This document shows, one piece after another, positions 26,882-35,738 of a DNA stretch of 64,000 nucleotides. This DNA comes from Hongsoonwoonella zoysiae (lineage in GTDB: Bacteria > Pseudomonadota > Alphaproteobacteria > Rhizobiales > Stappiaceae), in contig NZ_JABRXF010000003.1 of the NCBI RefSeq assembly GCF_013266695.1, positions 737,508 through 801,507 of the forward strand, given 5' to 3'. Within the stretch, counting starts at the first letter, position 1. Every line of letters begins with the position of its first letter. The notes beneath the pieces are model-generated. The model did no database searches and was not told where the DNA came from. It was given only the letters and a program-made list of their open reading frames with translations. The position numbers and the translations under genes are program-made.

Positions 26882-28396
26882 TCAGGAGGCCAAGCTCGCG
26901 CCTTCGCTGATTTCCTCTATTTCCACCTTGTAGCCCCAGAGCCGGCGCAGATGGAGCAAGGTCGCATCCCTGTCGGCCGGTTCCAGCGGCACGCCGTTGC
27001 GCTTGACCGAGCGCAGCTTCAGCCAGCGGTCTCCCAGAAGGTCGACATCCACCACCTGGATGTCGGTATCCGCCACCGCCACGTCGTACTCCCGCGCAAG
27101 CGAATCCCTGAGTTCGCGGAAGCCCCGTTCGTCATGGATGTGCGAAACGGCGTAAAAAGGCTTGGAGGCGTCGTCGACCAGCGAGAACATCTTGAAGTGG
27201 CGCATGACGGTCGGGCTCAGGAATTGCTGGATGAAGCTTTCGTCGCGGTAGTTCGCCCAAGCGTCCTTCAGCACGCGCCGCCAGTCGCCGCAGCCGGCGA
27301 TATCGGGAAACCACTCGATGTCCTCCTCGCCCGGCTCTTCGCAGATGCGGCGGATGTCCTGCATCATCGCGAAACCGAGCGCATAGGGGTTGATGCCGCC
27401 GTAGCGCGGGTCGTCGAAGTCGGGCTGCGTCAGCACGTTGCTGTGGTTGTGAAGAACCTCCAGCATCGCGCCGTCGTTGATACGCCCTGAACGGTGCAAC
27501 TCGTTCATGATGTAGTAGTGCACGAAGCAGGCGCAGCCTTCGTTCATGAGCTTCGTCTGCTTCTGCGGATAGAAGTACTGGCCGATATTGCGCACGATAC
27601 GGATGATTTCGCGCTGCCATGGCCGCAGGATCGGGCTGTAATGCTCCAGGAAGTAGAGGATGTTTTCCTCCGGGAGGTGCATTTCGCGTTTCCGTTCCAG
27701 GCGTTCCCGGTCGGCCGCGACACTGCCGGCCCCGCGCCGCGGCAGCGTGTCCCACAGGTAGTGGACGGCTTCCTCCTCCGCGCGGATGCGTTCCAGCCGC
27801 CGCTCCTCTTCCTCGCGAAGCGAAAGTCGCGGCGGTCGGCGGCGGCGGAACACGCCGTTCGGCATCAGCGCATGGGCGGAATCGAGTATTGCTTCCACTT
27901 CGTCCACGCCGTGCCTTTCCTCGCATTGGGCGATGAAGCCGCGCGCATAGCTCAGGTAATCGAGAACCCCGTCGGCATCGGTCCACTGCAGGAAGAGATG
28001 GTTGTTCTTGAAGAAATGATTGTGGCCGAAAGCGGCATGGGCGATCACCAGCGCCTGCAGCGCCATGGTGTTTTCTTCCATGCAGTAGCTGATGCAAGGG
28101 TTGGAGTTGATGACGATCTCATAGGCAAGACCGCGCATCCCCTTCCGGTAGAGCCGTTCGTGATGCAGGAAATGCTTGCCGAACGACCAGTGCCGGTACA
28201 TCAGCGGCATGCCGATGGAAGAATAGGCGTCGAGCATCTGCTCGGAAGAGATGATCTCGATCTGGTTGGTATAGACGTTCAGCCCGAGGTCCTGCAGCGC
28301 GATTTCCTCGATCGCCTCGGTCGTGCGCTGCAGCATGTCGAAGTCCCAGTCGGAGCCTTCGAAGAGAAGCTCCGGCTTGCGCGGCCGTTTAGCCAT
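26882..28396 (-). CDS. SpoVR family protein (YcgB-like)
   Basis: The 504-residue protein is a full-length SpoVR/YcgB family member: NQIEIISSEQMLDAYSSIGMPLMYRHWSFGK near the N-terminus, CISYCMEENTMALQALVIAHAAFGHNHFFKNN, and KLMNEGCACFVHYYIMNELHRSG. The family is widely co-encoded with PrkA and YeaH, and its biochemical role is unclear. The original member is needed for spore cortex formation in Bacillus, but non-sporulating bacteria use it in stationary-phase stress. Its start overlaps the yeaH stop by 8 bases. It is third in the operon prkA-yeaH-spoVR. Confidence 0.93.
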   Translation of the reverse strand: MAKRPRKPELLFEGSDWDFDMLQRTTEAIEEIALQDLGLNVYTNQIEIISSEQMLDAYSSIGMPLMYRHWSFGKHFLHHERLYRKGMRGLAYEIVINSNPCISYCMEENTMALQALVIAHAAFGHNHFFKNNHLFLQWTDADGVLDYLSYARGFIAQCEERHGVDEVEAILDSAHALMPNGVFRRRRPPRLSLREEEERRLERIRAEEEAVHYLWDTLPRRGAGSVAADRERLERKREMHLPEENILYFLEHYSPILRPWQREIIRIVRNIGQYFYPQKQTKLMNEGCACFVHYYIMNELHRSGRINDGAMLEVLHNHSNVLTQPDFDDPRYGGINPYALGFAMMQDIRRICEEPGEEDIEWFPDIAGCGDWRRVLKDAWANYRDESFIQQFLSPTVMRHFKMFSLVDDASKPFYAVSHIHDERGFRELRDSLAREYDVAVADTDIQVVDVDLLGDRWLKLRSVKRNGVPLEPADRDATLLHLRRLWGYKVEIEEISEGASLAS

Positions 28397-29708
28397 TCTC
28401 GGCTCCCTCGCTCCTGCGGGCGAACAATTCGCGGAAGACGGGATAAATGTCCGCGGGCCGCGCGATGCGCTTCATGGCGAAATTGCCAAGCTTGGCCGCC
28501 ACCCCCCGGTAGGCCCGCCAGAGCTCCATGCCGTTGGCTTCGCTGTTGATGAGCCTCGCCTCCTCCTCGTCGACGATCTCGATATAGGCGAAATACTGGC
28601 AAAGCGGCATGAGCTGGCTGAGGAGCAGATCCGCGCAACGTGCGGAATCCCCGCTGAAGTTCTCGCCGTCGGAAGCTTGCGCGGCATAGATGTTCCATTC
28701 GGATGCCGGATAGCGCTGGTCGACGATCTTCTTCATCTCCACAAGCGCGGTGCTGACCACCGTCCCGCCCGTTTCGCGGGAGTAGAAGAAGGTGTCCTCG
28801 TCCACCTCGCTCGCGTCGTGGGTATGGCGGATGAAGACGAGCTCTATCTTGTCGTAGCGGCGGCTGAGGAAGAGATGCAAAAGCACGAAGAAGCGCTTTG
28901 CCAGTTCCTTTTCCCGCTCGCCCATGGAGGCGGAAACGTCCATCAGGCAGAACATCACGGCCTTGGCGTTGGGCTCAGGCTTCTGGACGAAGTAGTTGTA
29001 GCGCACGTCGAGCGGGTCGATGTAGCCGATCACCCTTTGCCGGCGGAGCATTGTTTCAAGCTCATCGTGCAGCCGCTTCAGCTCCTCGCGCTGCTTTTTC
29101 GTCGGCCTGGAGACTTTCTCCAGCGCGAAGATCTGCTCGCGAAGGTCCCTGACTTCCCTTTCGCTCGGCCGGTTGAGCGCGAGCCTGCGGCCCAGCGCGT
29201 TGCTCATCGTGCGCTTGACGCTGATGTTCGCGGGCGAGCCCGTCACGGTGAAGCCCGCGCGCTGTGTCCTGGTCGTCTTGATTTCCTTCAGGCTGCGCTT
29301 GATGAGATCGGGCAGCTCCAAGTCCTCGAAGAAGATGTCGAGGAACTCGTCACGCGAAAGAACGAACAGGAAATCGTCCTCGCCTTCGCCTTCCGCGGCA
29401 CCTTGCCGCCCGCGCCCGCCTCCGCCCGAGCGCGGCTTGTCGATCCTGTCGCCGGCGCGATAGTCCTTGTTGCCGGTGAACACGCGCTCGCGCCGCCCGC
29501 CTTCGCGCGCATAGTGGAAACTGGGTTCCGATATCCCGTCGGCGGGTATCGAAACGCTTTCTCCACGATCCACGTCGGCGACGCGGCGCTTGTTGACCGT
29601 CTCGTTGACGGCCTTCTTCACCTGAGCGCGCACCCTCTTGAGAAACCGCCGCCGGTTGCCGAGGCTTTTGTCCTTCGGGTTCAGACGTCGATCGACGAAG
29701 TGGGCCAT
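28389..29708 (-). CDS. yeaH: YeaH/YhbH family protein (DUF444), von Willebrand A-like
   Basis: The 439-residue protein starts MAHFVDRRLNPKDKSLGNRRRFLKR, the conserved DUF444 N-terminus, followed by a low-complexity Gly/Arg/Glu linker (residues 92-112). A C-terminal vWA-like domain has a MIDAS motif (LMDVSASMG, Asp257, Ser259, Ser261). Such domains bind metal and protein partners; YeaH is thought to be a partner of the PrkA/YeaG kinase. The gene lies 22 bases after prkA and overlaps spoVR, as in enterobacteria and pseudomonads. Confidence 0.94.
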   Translation of the reverse strand: MAHFVDRRLNPKDKSLGNRRRFLKRVRAQVKKAVNETVNKRRVADVDRGESVSIPADGISEPSFHYAREGGRRERVFTGNKDYRAGDRIDKPRSGGGGRGRQGAAEGEGEDDFLFVLSRDEFLDIFFEDLELPDLIKRSLKEIKTTRTQRAGFTVTGSPANISVKRTMSNALGRRLALNRPSEREVRDLREQIFALEKVSRPTKKQREELKRLHDELETMLRRQRVIGYIDPLDVRYNYFVQKPEPNAKAVMFCLMDVSASMGEREKELAKRFFVLLHLFLSRRYDKIELVFIRHTHDASEVDEDTFFYSRETGGTVVSTALVEMKKIVDQRYPASEWNIYAAQASDGENFSGDSARCADLLLSQLMPLCQYFAYIEIVDEEEARLINSEANGMELWRAYRGVAAKLGNFAMKRIARPADIYPVFRELFARRSEGAENG

Positions 29709-29730
29709 ATCAATTTGCGCCTTTTCCCGT

Positions 29731-31665
29731 TCACCCCGCCTTGTTCACCCGCATGTACCATTCTACCAGACGCCGCACCTGCCGGCGCGTGTATCCTCTG
29801 GCGACCATGCGGTCGACGAACTCGTTGTGCTTGGCGTCGGTTTCCTTGTCGCGCTTGGCCCCGAAGCTGATGACCGGCAAAAGGTCTTCCACCTGGCCGA
29901 ACATCCGCTTTTCGATCACTCTCTTCAGCTTCTCGTACTGCCGCCAGTCAGGGTTCTTGCCGCCATGCTCGGCCCTTGCCCGCAGCACGAACTTGACCAC
30001 TTCGTTGCGGAAGTCCTTGGGGTTCGCGATTCCGGCCGGCTTTTCGATCTTCTCAAGCTCGGATTCCAGGATCTCGCGGTCGAACATCTGGCCCGTGTCG
30101 GGGTCCTTGTAGTCCTGGTCCTCGATCCAGGCATCGGCGTAGGCGATATACCGGTCGAATAGGTTCTGCCCGTAGTCGGCGTAGGATTCCAGATAGGCCT
30201 TCTGGATCTCGTTGCCGATGAACTCGGCGTAACGCGGGGCGAGCTCGGTTTTCAGGAAATCGAGGTATCTGGCCTGCGTCTCCTCATCGTATTGCTCGCG
30301 CTTCACCGCCTGTTCGAGCACATACATCAGATGCACCGGATCGGCGGCCACCTCTTCGGTGTCGTGGTTGAAAGTTTCCGACAGCACCTTGAAGGCAAAG
30401 CGCGTCGAAATGCCGTTCATGCCCTCATCGACGCCCGCCGCATCGCGGTATTCCTGGATGGACTTCGCCTTGGGGTCGGTGTCCTTCAGCGTTTCGCCGT
30501 CATAGACGCGAAGCTTGGAATAGGGCGTGGAGTTTTCATGCTCCTTGAGCCTCGTCAGCACGCTGAAGCGGGACAGGATCGGCAGCGTTTCCGGCGCGCA
30601 GGCGGCGTCCGCAAGCGTGCTTTCCTTCAAAAGCTTTTCGTAGATCTGCGTTTCTTCGCTCACGCGCAGGCAGTAGGGCACCTTGACCACGGAGATACGG
30701 TCGAGGAAGGCCTCGTTGTTCTTGTTGTTCTTGAACTGCTGCCACTCCGCCTCGTTGGAATGGGCGACGATAATGCCCTGGTACGGGAACGATCCGATGT
30801 TTTCCGTGCCGACGTAGGAGCCTTCCTGGGTCGCGGTCAGCAGGGGGTGCAGCACCTTGATCGGCGCCTTGAACATCTCCACGAATTCCATCAGCCCCTG
30901 CGTCGTGCGGTTGAGCGCGCCGGAATAGCTGTAGGCGTCCGGATCGTTCTGGCTGAGGTGCTCCAGCTTGCGGATGTCGAGCTTGCCGACCAGCGAAGAG
31001 ACGTCCTGGTTGTTCTCGTCGCCGGGCTCCGTCTTGGTGACGCCGATCTGGCGCAGTTTCGAGGGATGTAGCTTGACGATGGAGAATTTCGAGATATCGC
31101 CGTCGAATTCGTCAAGCCGCTTCACGGCCCAGGGCGACATCAACCCGTTGAGGAGGCGCTTGGGGATATTGTACTTGTCCTCGAGAAGATCGCCGATGCG
31201 CTCGCGGTCGAAGAGGCCGAGAGGGGATTCGAAAACGGGGCTGATCTCCTCGCCCGCCTTCAGGACGTAGATCGGCTCCTTTTCCATGAGCTGCTTCAGG
31301 ATTTCCGCGATCGTCGACTTGCCGCCGCCCACCGGGCCGAGCAAGTAGAGTATCTGCTTGCGTTCTTCCAGGCCCTGGCTTGCATGGCGGAAGAATCCGA
31401 CGATCCGCTCCACGGTCTCTTCCATGCCGAAGAGATCCTTGAACGCTTCGTAGCGCTTGATCGTCCTGTTGAGGAATATGCGGCCGAGCCGCTGATCCTG
31501 GCTGGTGTCGACGAACTCCGGCTCGCCGATAGCCTGCATCATGCGTTCAGCGGCGGTTGCGCGCATCGTCGGGTCGTCGCGGCATGCGAGCAGGTAGTCC
31601 TGCACCGACATCTCGTCGATCTTCGACCTTTCGTAGACTTCCGCGAACCGGCTGTACACGTCCAT
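29731..31665 (-). CDS. prkA: PrkA/YeaG family serine protein kinase
   Basis: The 644-residue protein is a complete PrkA: an AAA+-like N-terminal domain with Walker A (LLGPVGGGKST, residues 108-118) and FPYQGIIVAHSNEAEWQQF, and a C-terminal PrkA kinase-like domain that ends with TRRQVRRLVEWYMRVNKAG. In E. coli the YeaG kinase works with YeaH in sustained nitrogen starvation and stress; in Bacillus PrkA acts in sporulation. It is the first gene of the prkA-yeaH-spoVR operon. Upstream lies a long non-coding, partly AT-rich interval shared with selO. Confidence 0.95.
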   Translation of the reverse strand: MDVYSRFAEVYERSKIDEMSVQDYLLACRDDPTMRATAAERMMQAIGEPEFVDTSQDQRLGRIFLNRTIKRYEAFKDLFGMEETVERIVGFFRHASQGLEERKQILYLLGPVGGGKSTIAEILKQLMEKEPIYVLKAGEEISPVFESPLGLFDRERIGDLLEDKYNIPKRLLNGLMSPWAVKRLDEFDGDISKFSIVKLHPSKLRQIGVTKTEPGDENNQDVSSLVGKLDIRKLEHLSQNDPDAYSYSGALNRTTQGLMEFVEMFKAPIKVLHPLLTATQEGSYVGTENIGSFPYQGIIVAHSNEAEWQQFKNNKNNEAFLDRISVVKVPYCLRVSEETQIYEKLLKESTLADAACAPETLPILSRFSVLTRLKEHENSTPYSKLRVYDGETLKDTDPKAKSIQEYRDAAGVDEGMNGISTRFAFKVLSETFNHDTEEVAADPVHLMYVLEQAVKREQYDEETQARYLDFLKTELAPRYAEFIGNEIQKAYLESYADYGQNLFDRYIAYADAWIEDQDYKDPDTGQMFDREILESELEKIEKPAGIANPKDFRNEVVKFVLRARAEHGGKNPDWRQYEKLKRVIEKRMFGQVEDLLPVISFGAKRDKETDAKHNEFVDRMVARGYTRRQVRRLVEWYMRVNKAG

Positions 31666-32363
31666 TGTTCGACCCCTCTGCGTTGCGTGATCCGAACTGA
31701 GCGACCTTTCTTGTGGACCTCTACTTTGCTAGTTGGCGCGGCTTTGAACTTCGGCAAGTCACGCCTTCATTAACAAACCGTCATCTCGATTCAATATACG
31801 CGAAATCAAATCGAAATACTCCGGAAACTTATTAAAAATAACAGGGAGATCAGATACTTAATATGAATTTGCCGCATACTTCCAGTGTCCGCCGTCACAG
31901 CACGGCAGGCTCAAGAATACGCGAGCCGATACTCCACCTCCGACGTGCGCCAGGCGCGGGGACGAAATGTCCGCGCCGATGCACGCATTGCCCGTACATT
32001 GTGTGAATAAGCCAGTCGCCCGGGCGAAGCGCTTTGACAAAAGCCCTCTTCGCCGACCGCGTTGCGCCGATCCGGCAACCGCCGATAAACTGTCATTCGC
32101 GCCGGCATTCGTCACGGTCGGACATCCGGACATTCGTTCCGGCCATGTCCGGCGGAGGTCCGCGTGAACGTGCCGCGCCTTGCGATCCCTGCCACAAGAA
32201 TGAAGCTTTCTTTCGGCCGCGTCATTCATGCTTTAGAATCATCCAAAGGATACCAGTGCGTTCCTGAACGACATAGCAGTATTACTGCTTAACCATTGTG
32301 CAGGTGGAAAAACGTCCTATTTCTTCATTATTGGACGCCAACGAAGGGATTGAAATCTTTCAG
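31666..32363. other. Long divergent intergenic region, prkA / selO
   Basis: This 698-base interval has no protein frame with recognisable features. The part near prkA (31770-31870) is clearly AT-richer than the flanks. The only defined element seen is the inverted repeat at 32275-32289. The length leaves room for a small RNA or several promoters, but none could be identified. Confidence 0.45.
32275..32289. promoter_or_regulatory. 15-base palindrome upstream of selO
   Basis: AGCAGTA (32275-32281) and TACTGCT (32283-32289) are perfect inverted copies around one central base, about 75 bases before the selO ATG. This is a plausible dimeric repressor or activator site. The cognate regulator is unknown. 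Confidence 0.4.
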
Positions 32364-33863
32364 ATGAATGCACCGCATCCACAGGCTGAAACCATATTCC
32401 CCTTCGACCATAGCTACGCGGCCCTCCCCGAGCGATTTTACGCCAGGCTGTCTCCTACGGCTGTCACGGAACCGCGATTGATCCGGCTGAATGATTCGCT
32501 CGCGCGCGATCTGGGGCTCGATTCTCGGGCGCTGAAAACTCCGGCGGGTGTGGAGATGCTGGCCGGAAACCGCATCGCCGAAGGCTCCACGCCGATCGCC
32601 ATGGCCTACGCGGGCCATCAGTTCGGGACCTTCGTCCCGCAGCTTGGCGACGGGCGGGCGATCCTGCTTGGCGAAATCGTCGCTCCCGACGGCACGCGAT
32701 ACGATATCCAGCTCAAGGGTTCGGGCCGCACGCCCTTTTCCAGAGGCGGCGACGGGCGGGCCTGGATCGGCCCTGTCCTGCGCGAATATATCGTGTCCGA
32801 AGCCATGCACGCGCTTGGCCTGCCCACGACGCGGGCGCTCTCTGCCGTAAAAACCGGCGACCAAATCATGCGCGAGGCGCCGCTGCCCGGCGCGATCCTC
32901 ACCCGCGTCGCGAAAAGCCACATCCGCGTCGGCACGTTCGAATATTTCGCGGCAAGACGCGACGAGGAGGCTCTCAAGGCGCTGACCGATTACGCCATCG
33001 CGCGCCATTACCCCCAGGCGGAAGATACCGCTAATCCCTATCGCGCGTTCCTCGATGCGGTGGTCGAAGCCCAGGCCCGCCTTGTCGCGCGCTGGATGCA
33101 TGTCGGCTTCATCCACGGGGTGATGAACACCGACAATACGTCGATTTCCGGCGAGACGATCGACTACGGCCCTTGCGCCTTCATGGATACCTATCACCCG
33201 GGCAAGGTCTTCAGCTCCATCGACCATATGGGCCGTTACGCCTACGCCAATCAGCCGCGCATCGCCTATTGGAACCTTTCACGGCTTGCCCAGGCGATGC
33301 TGCCGCTCCTGGGCGAGGTTGAAGAAAAGGCCGTCGCGGCCGCACAAGGCGCCATCGACGCGTTCCCCGATCTTTACGAAACGGCCTGGCTTGAGGGCAT
33401 GCGCGCCAAGCTGGGTCTCGCAACCTCTCGCGAGGAAGACCGTAAGCTCGCCTACGATCTTTTCGCGGCGATAGCCGCCGCCGAAACGGATTTCACGCTC
33501 ACTTTCCGCACGCTTTCTTCCCTCGGGCGCAAGCAGGGCGACGGCGACGATGCCCTTCGCGGCTTGCTCGGCGAAAAAAACGCGCTCGACGAATGGCTCT
33601 CCCGCTGGCGGACGAGGCTCGGGCACGAGAGCGCGAGCGAGGATGAGCGGAAATCGCTCATGCGTTCCGTCAATCCGGCTTTCATCCCCCGCAATCACCG
33701 CGTGGAAGAAGCGATCGCCGCCGCCATGTCCGACGACTACACCCCCTTCGAGCGTCTTTTGCAGGTTCTGTCGGATCCTTATTCGGATCAGCCCGAAAAC
33801 GGGGAATACGCAAGCCCGCCGAAGCCGGAAGAGGTCGTTGAGCGGACCTTCTGCGGAACCTGA
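32364..33863 (+). CDS. selO: Protein adenylyltransferase SelO (YdiU/UPF0061)
   Basis: SelO transfers AMP from ATP to Ser/Thr/Tyr of target proteins using a pseudokinase fold with inverted ATP orientation. The 499-residue sequence has all family landmarks: FPFDHSYAALPERFYARL, AYAGHQFGTFVPQLGDGRA, QLKGSGRTPFSRGGDGRA (nucleotide loop, 117-133) and the catalytic HGVMNTDNTSISGETIDYGP near 251-270. The C-terminus TFCGT keeps the conserved cysteine, without selenocysteine. Start: the ATG at 32364 begins the usual MNAP-type N-terminus; a GTG at 32298 would add 22 residues. It is convergent with the SulP gene (14 bases apart) and divergent from prkA. Confidence 0.93.
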   Translation: MNAPHPQAETIFPFDHSYAALPERFYARLSPTAVTEPRLIRLNDSLARDLGLDSRALKTPAGVEMLAGNRIAEGSTPIAMAYAGHQFGTFVPQLGDGRAILLGEIVAPDGTRYDIQLKGSGRTPFSRGGDGRAWIGPVLREYIVSEAMHALGLPTTRALSAVKTGDQIMREAPLPGAILTRVAKSHIRVGTFEYFAARRDEEALKALTDYAIARHYPQAEDTANPYRAFLDAVVEAQARLVARWMHVGFIHGVMNTDNTSISGETIDYGPCAFMDTYHPGKVFSSIDHMGRYAYANQPRIAYWNLSRLAQAMLPLLGEVEEKAVAAAQGAIDAFPDLYETAWLEGMRAKLGLATSREEDRKLAYDLFAAIAAAETDFTLTFRTLSSLGRKQGDGDDALRGLLGEKNALDEWLSRWRTRLGHESASEDERKSLMRSVNPAFIPRNHRVEEAIAAAMSDDYTPFERLLQVLSDPYSDQPENGEYASPPKPEEVVERTFCGT

Positions 33864-33877
33864 AGCCGCACGGGGCG

Positions 33878-35659
33878 TCAGACGATCCTGTCCGCGGCCA
33901 ATTTGCTCAGCGTTTTCACCGCCCTGTACTGAGACAGGAAGACGCTCCCAGTCAGATCGTCGAGGAAGTGTGAGCGTTTCAGCCGGTCCATGACGGGGCC
34001 TTTCACCTCCGAAAGGTGCAAGGTCACGCCCATGCGGTTCAGCCGGTCGTTGATCGCTTCGAGCGATTCAAGCGCGCTTCCGTCGATCTCGTTGACGGCG
34101 GAACACATCAGGATCACGTGCTCGATGGCCTTGTCCTTCGTCACCCGCTCGTAGATGTAATCCTCAAGAAAGCGGGCATTGGCGAAATAGAGGCTTTCGT
34201 CAACCCGAAGCGTCACGATCTTGGGATCGGTCTCGACTTCATGGCGCAGGATGTTGCGGAAATGCTCCGTGCCCGGCACGAGGCCGACCTCGGCGATATG
34301 CGGGCGCGAGGTCTTCAGGAGGAAAAGCGCGATCGACAGCGCCACGCCGCTTGAAACGCCGATCTCGACGCCGAAGCCGAGCGTGATCAACACCGTCGCG
34401 GCAACGGCTGCGAAATCCGCCTTGGAGTAGCCGTAGCTGCGCTTCAGCACCGAAAAATCGACAAGCGATAGCACCGCGACAATGATCGTCGCCGCAAGCG
34501 TCGCCTTCGGCAGGAAGAAGAGAAGCGGCGTCAGCGCGAAGGTGGCCAGCGCGATGCCGACGGCCGTATAGGCGCCGGCTGCCGGCGTTTCCGCGCCCGC
34601 ATCGAAATTCACGACCGAGCGGGCGAAACCGCCCGTCACCGGATAGCCACCGGTCACGGATGAGGCGACATTCGCCGCCCCCAGGCCGATCAGCTCCTGG
34701 TCCGGTACGATCCGTTGGCGGCGCTTGGCGGCAAGCGTCTGCGCGACGGAGACGGATTCCACGAAACCGATGATGGAGATCAGTACCGCAGCACCTGCCA
34801 GTTCGCTCCACAGGCCGAAGTCGAAAGCGGGCAAGGCAAGCGGCGGCAAGCCCTGCGGCACTTCGCCGACGACGGCCACACCCGCATTCGGCAGGCCAAA
34901 GCCCCAGGCGATCAGCGTGGTGACAGCGACAGCAGCAACCGGGCCGGCCTTGGTCAGGATGTCGGCCAGCCGCGGCTTCACGCCCAGCTTCGAAAGGGCC
35001 GGTTTCAGCCCGCGCCGAACCCAGAACAGGAAGACGGTCGCCGATGCCCCGATCGCCAGCGTGATCCAGTTCACCGCGCCCATGTTTTCGAAAAGGGAAA
35101 GCAGGATCTCATAAAGGTTGTGGCCGCCTGCCGGAATTCCAAGGATATGCTTGAGCTGGCTTGCCGCGATAATGATGCCGGACGCGGTGATGAAGCCCGA
35201 GATCACCGGATGGCTCAGGAAATTGGCGACGAAGCCGAGCCTGAGAGCCCCCATCGCGACGAGAAAAACCCCGCTCAACAGCGCGAGCACGGCGGCAGCG
35301 GCGGCATATTCGGCGGGGCTTGCAAGGTCGAGTCCGCCGACGGCGGCAGCCGTCATCAACGAGACGACGGCAACCGGTCCCACGGCCAGCGCCCGGCTCG
35401 TGCCGAAGACCGCATAGGCGACGAGCGGCGCGATGGAGGCGTAAAGGCCCGCCTCTGGAGGGAGACCTGCGAGCAGCGCATAGGCAAGCGATTGCGGGAT
35501 CAGCATGATCGTGACGATCACCGCCGCCGTGAGGTCGTTCGCCAGCGTATCGCGGCTGTAGCTCCGTCCCCAGTCGAGGATCGGCAGATATCGGGCCGCG
35601 AACCCTGCGCCGTTTTTTCTGCCCGTGCCTTGCGGGCCGTCTTTCAGGGGCTTGTCCAT
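33878..35659 (-). CDS. SulP-family inorganic anion transporter with STAS domain
   Basis: The 593-residue protein has ten or more membrane segments with the SulP signature LANDLTAAVIVTIMLIPQSLAYALLAGLPPEAGLYAS near the N-terminus and a C-terminal STAS domain (from about residue 470; VILMCSAVNEIDGSALESLE). SulP proteins move sulfate, bicarbonate or other anions. Here it follows a persulfide dioxygenase and a rhodanese-like/SQR fusion on the same strand, so moving sulfite or sulfate derived from sulfide oxidation is likely (inference). The ATG at 35659 has AAGGA eight bases before it and is preferred to an ATG at 35686. Confidence 0.92.
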   Translation of the reverse strand: MDKPLKDGPQGTGRKNGAGFAARYLPILDWGRSYSRDTLANDLTAAVIVTIMLIPQSLAYALLAGLPPEAGLYASIAPLVAYAVFGTSRALAVGPVAVVSLMTAAAVGGLDLASPAEYAAAAAVLALLSGVFLVAMGALRLGFVANFLSHPVISGFITASGIIIAASQLKHILGIPAGGHNLYEILLSLFENMGAVNWITLAIGASATVFLFWVRRGLKPALSKLGVKPRLADILTKAGPVAAVAVTTLIAWGFGLPNAGVAVVGEVPQGLPPLALPAFDFGLWSELAGAAVLISIIGFVESVSVAQTLAAKRRQRIVPDQELIGLGAANVASSVTGGYPVTGGFARSVVNFDAGAETPAAGAYTAVGIALATFALTPLLFFLPKATLAATIIVAVLSLVDFSVLKRSYGYSKADFAAVAATVLITLGFGVEIGVSSGVALSIALFLLKTSRPHIAEVGLVPGTEHFRNILRHEVETDPKIVTLRVDESLYFANARFLEDYIYERVTKDKAIEHVILMCSAVNEIDGSALESLEAINDRLNRMGVTLHLSEVKGPVMDRLKRSHFLDDLTGSVFLSQYRAVKTLSKLAADRIV

Positions 35660-35686
35660 CCCCGCATCCTTGCGTTTTTGCGGCAT

Positions 35687-35714
35687 GTCCGGCAGCCGGG
35701 TGCGGCTGCCGGAC
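35687..35714 (-). repeat. GC-rich hairpin between the fusion oxidoreductase and SulP genes
   Basis: An 11-base perfect inverted repeat, GTCCGGCAGCC (35687-35697) and GGCTGCCGGAC (35704-35714), has a 6-base loop just before the SulP start. No T-run follows on the minus strand, so it is more likely an mRNA stability or translation-tuning element than a terminator. Confidence 0.6.
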
Positions 35715-35738
35715 GCAATTGGAAAACCGCTCGGGCGG

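Noticed and set aside
28323..29870. 515-codon plus-strand open frame opposite yeaH
   Set aside because: It is antisense to a conserved operon, with no start signal and no motif.
31858..32229. 123-codon minus-strand frame in the prkA/selO intergenic region
   Set aside because: Composition is unlike real proteins of this genome and there is no start signal; not supported as a gene.
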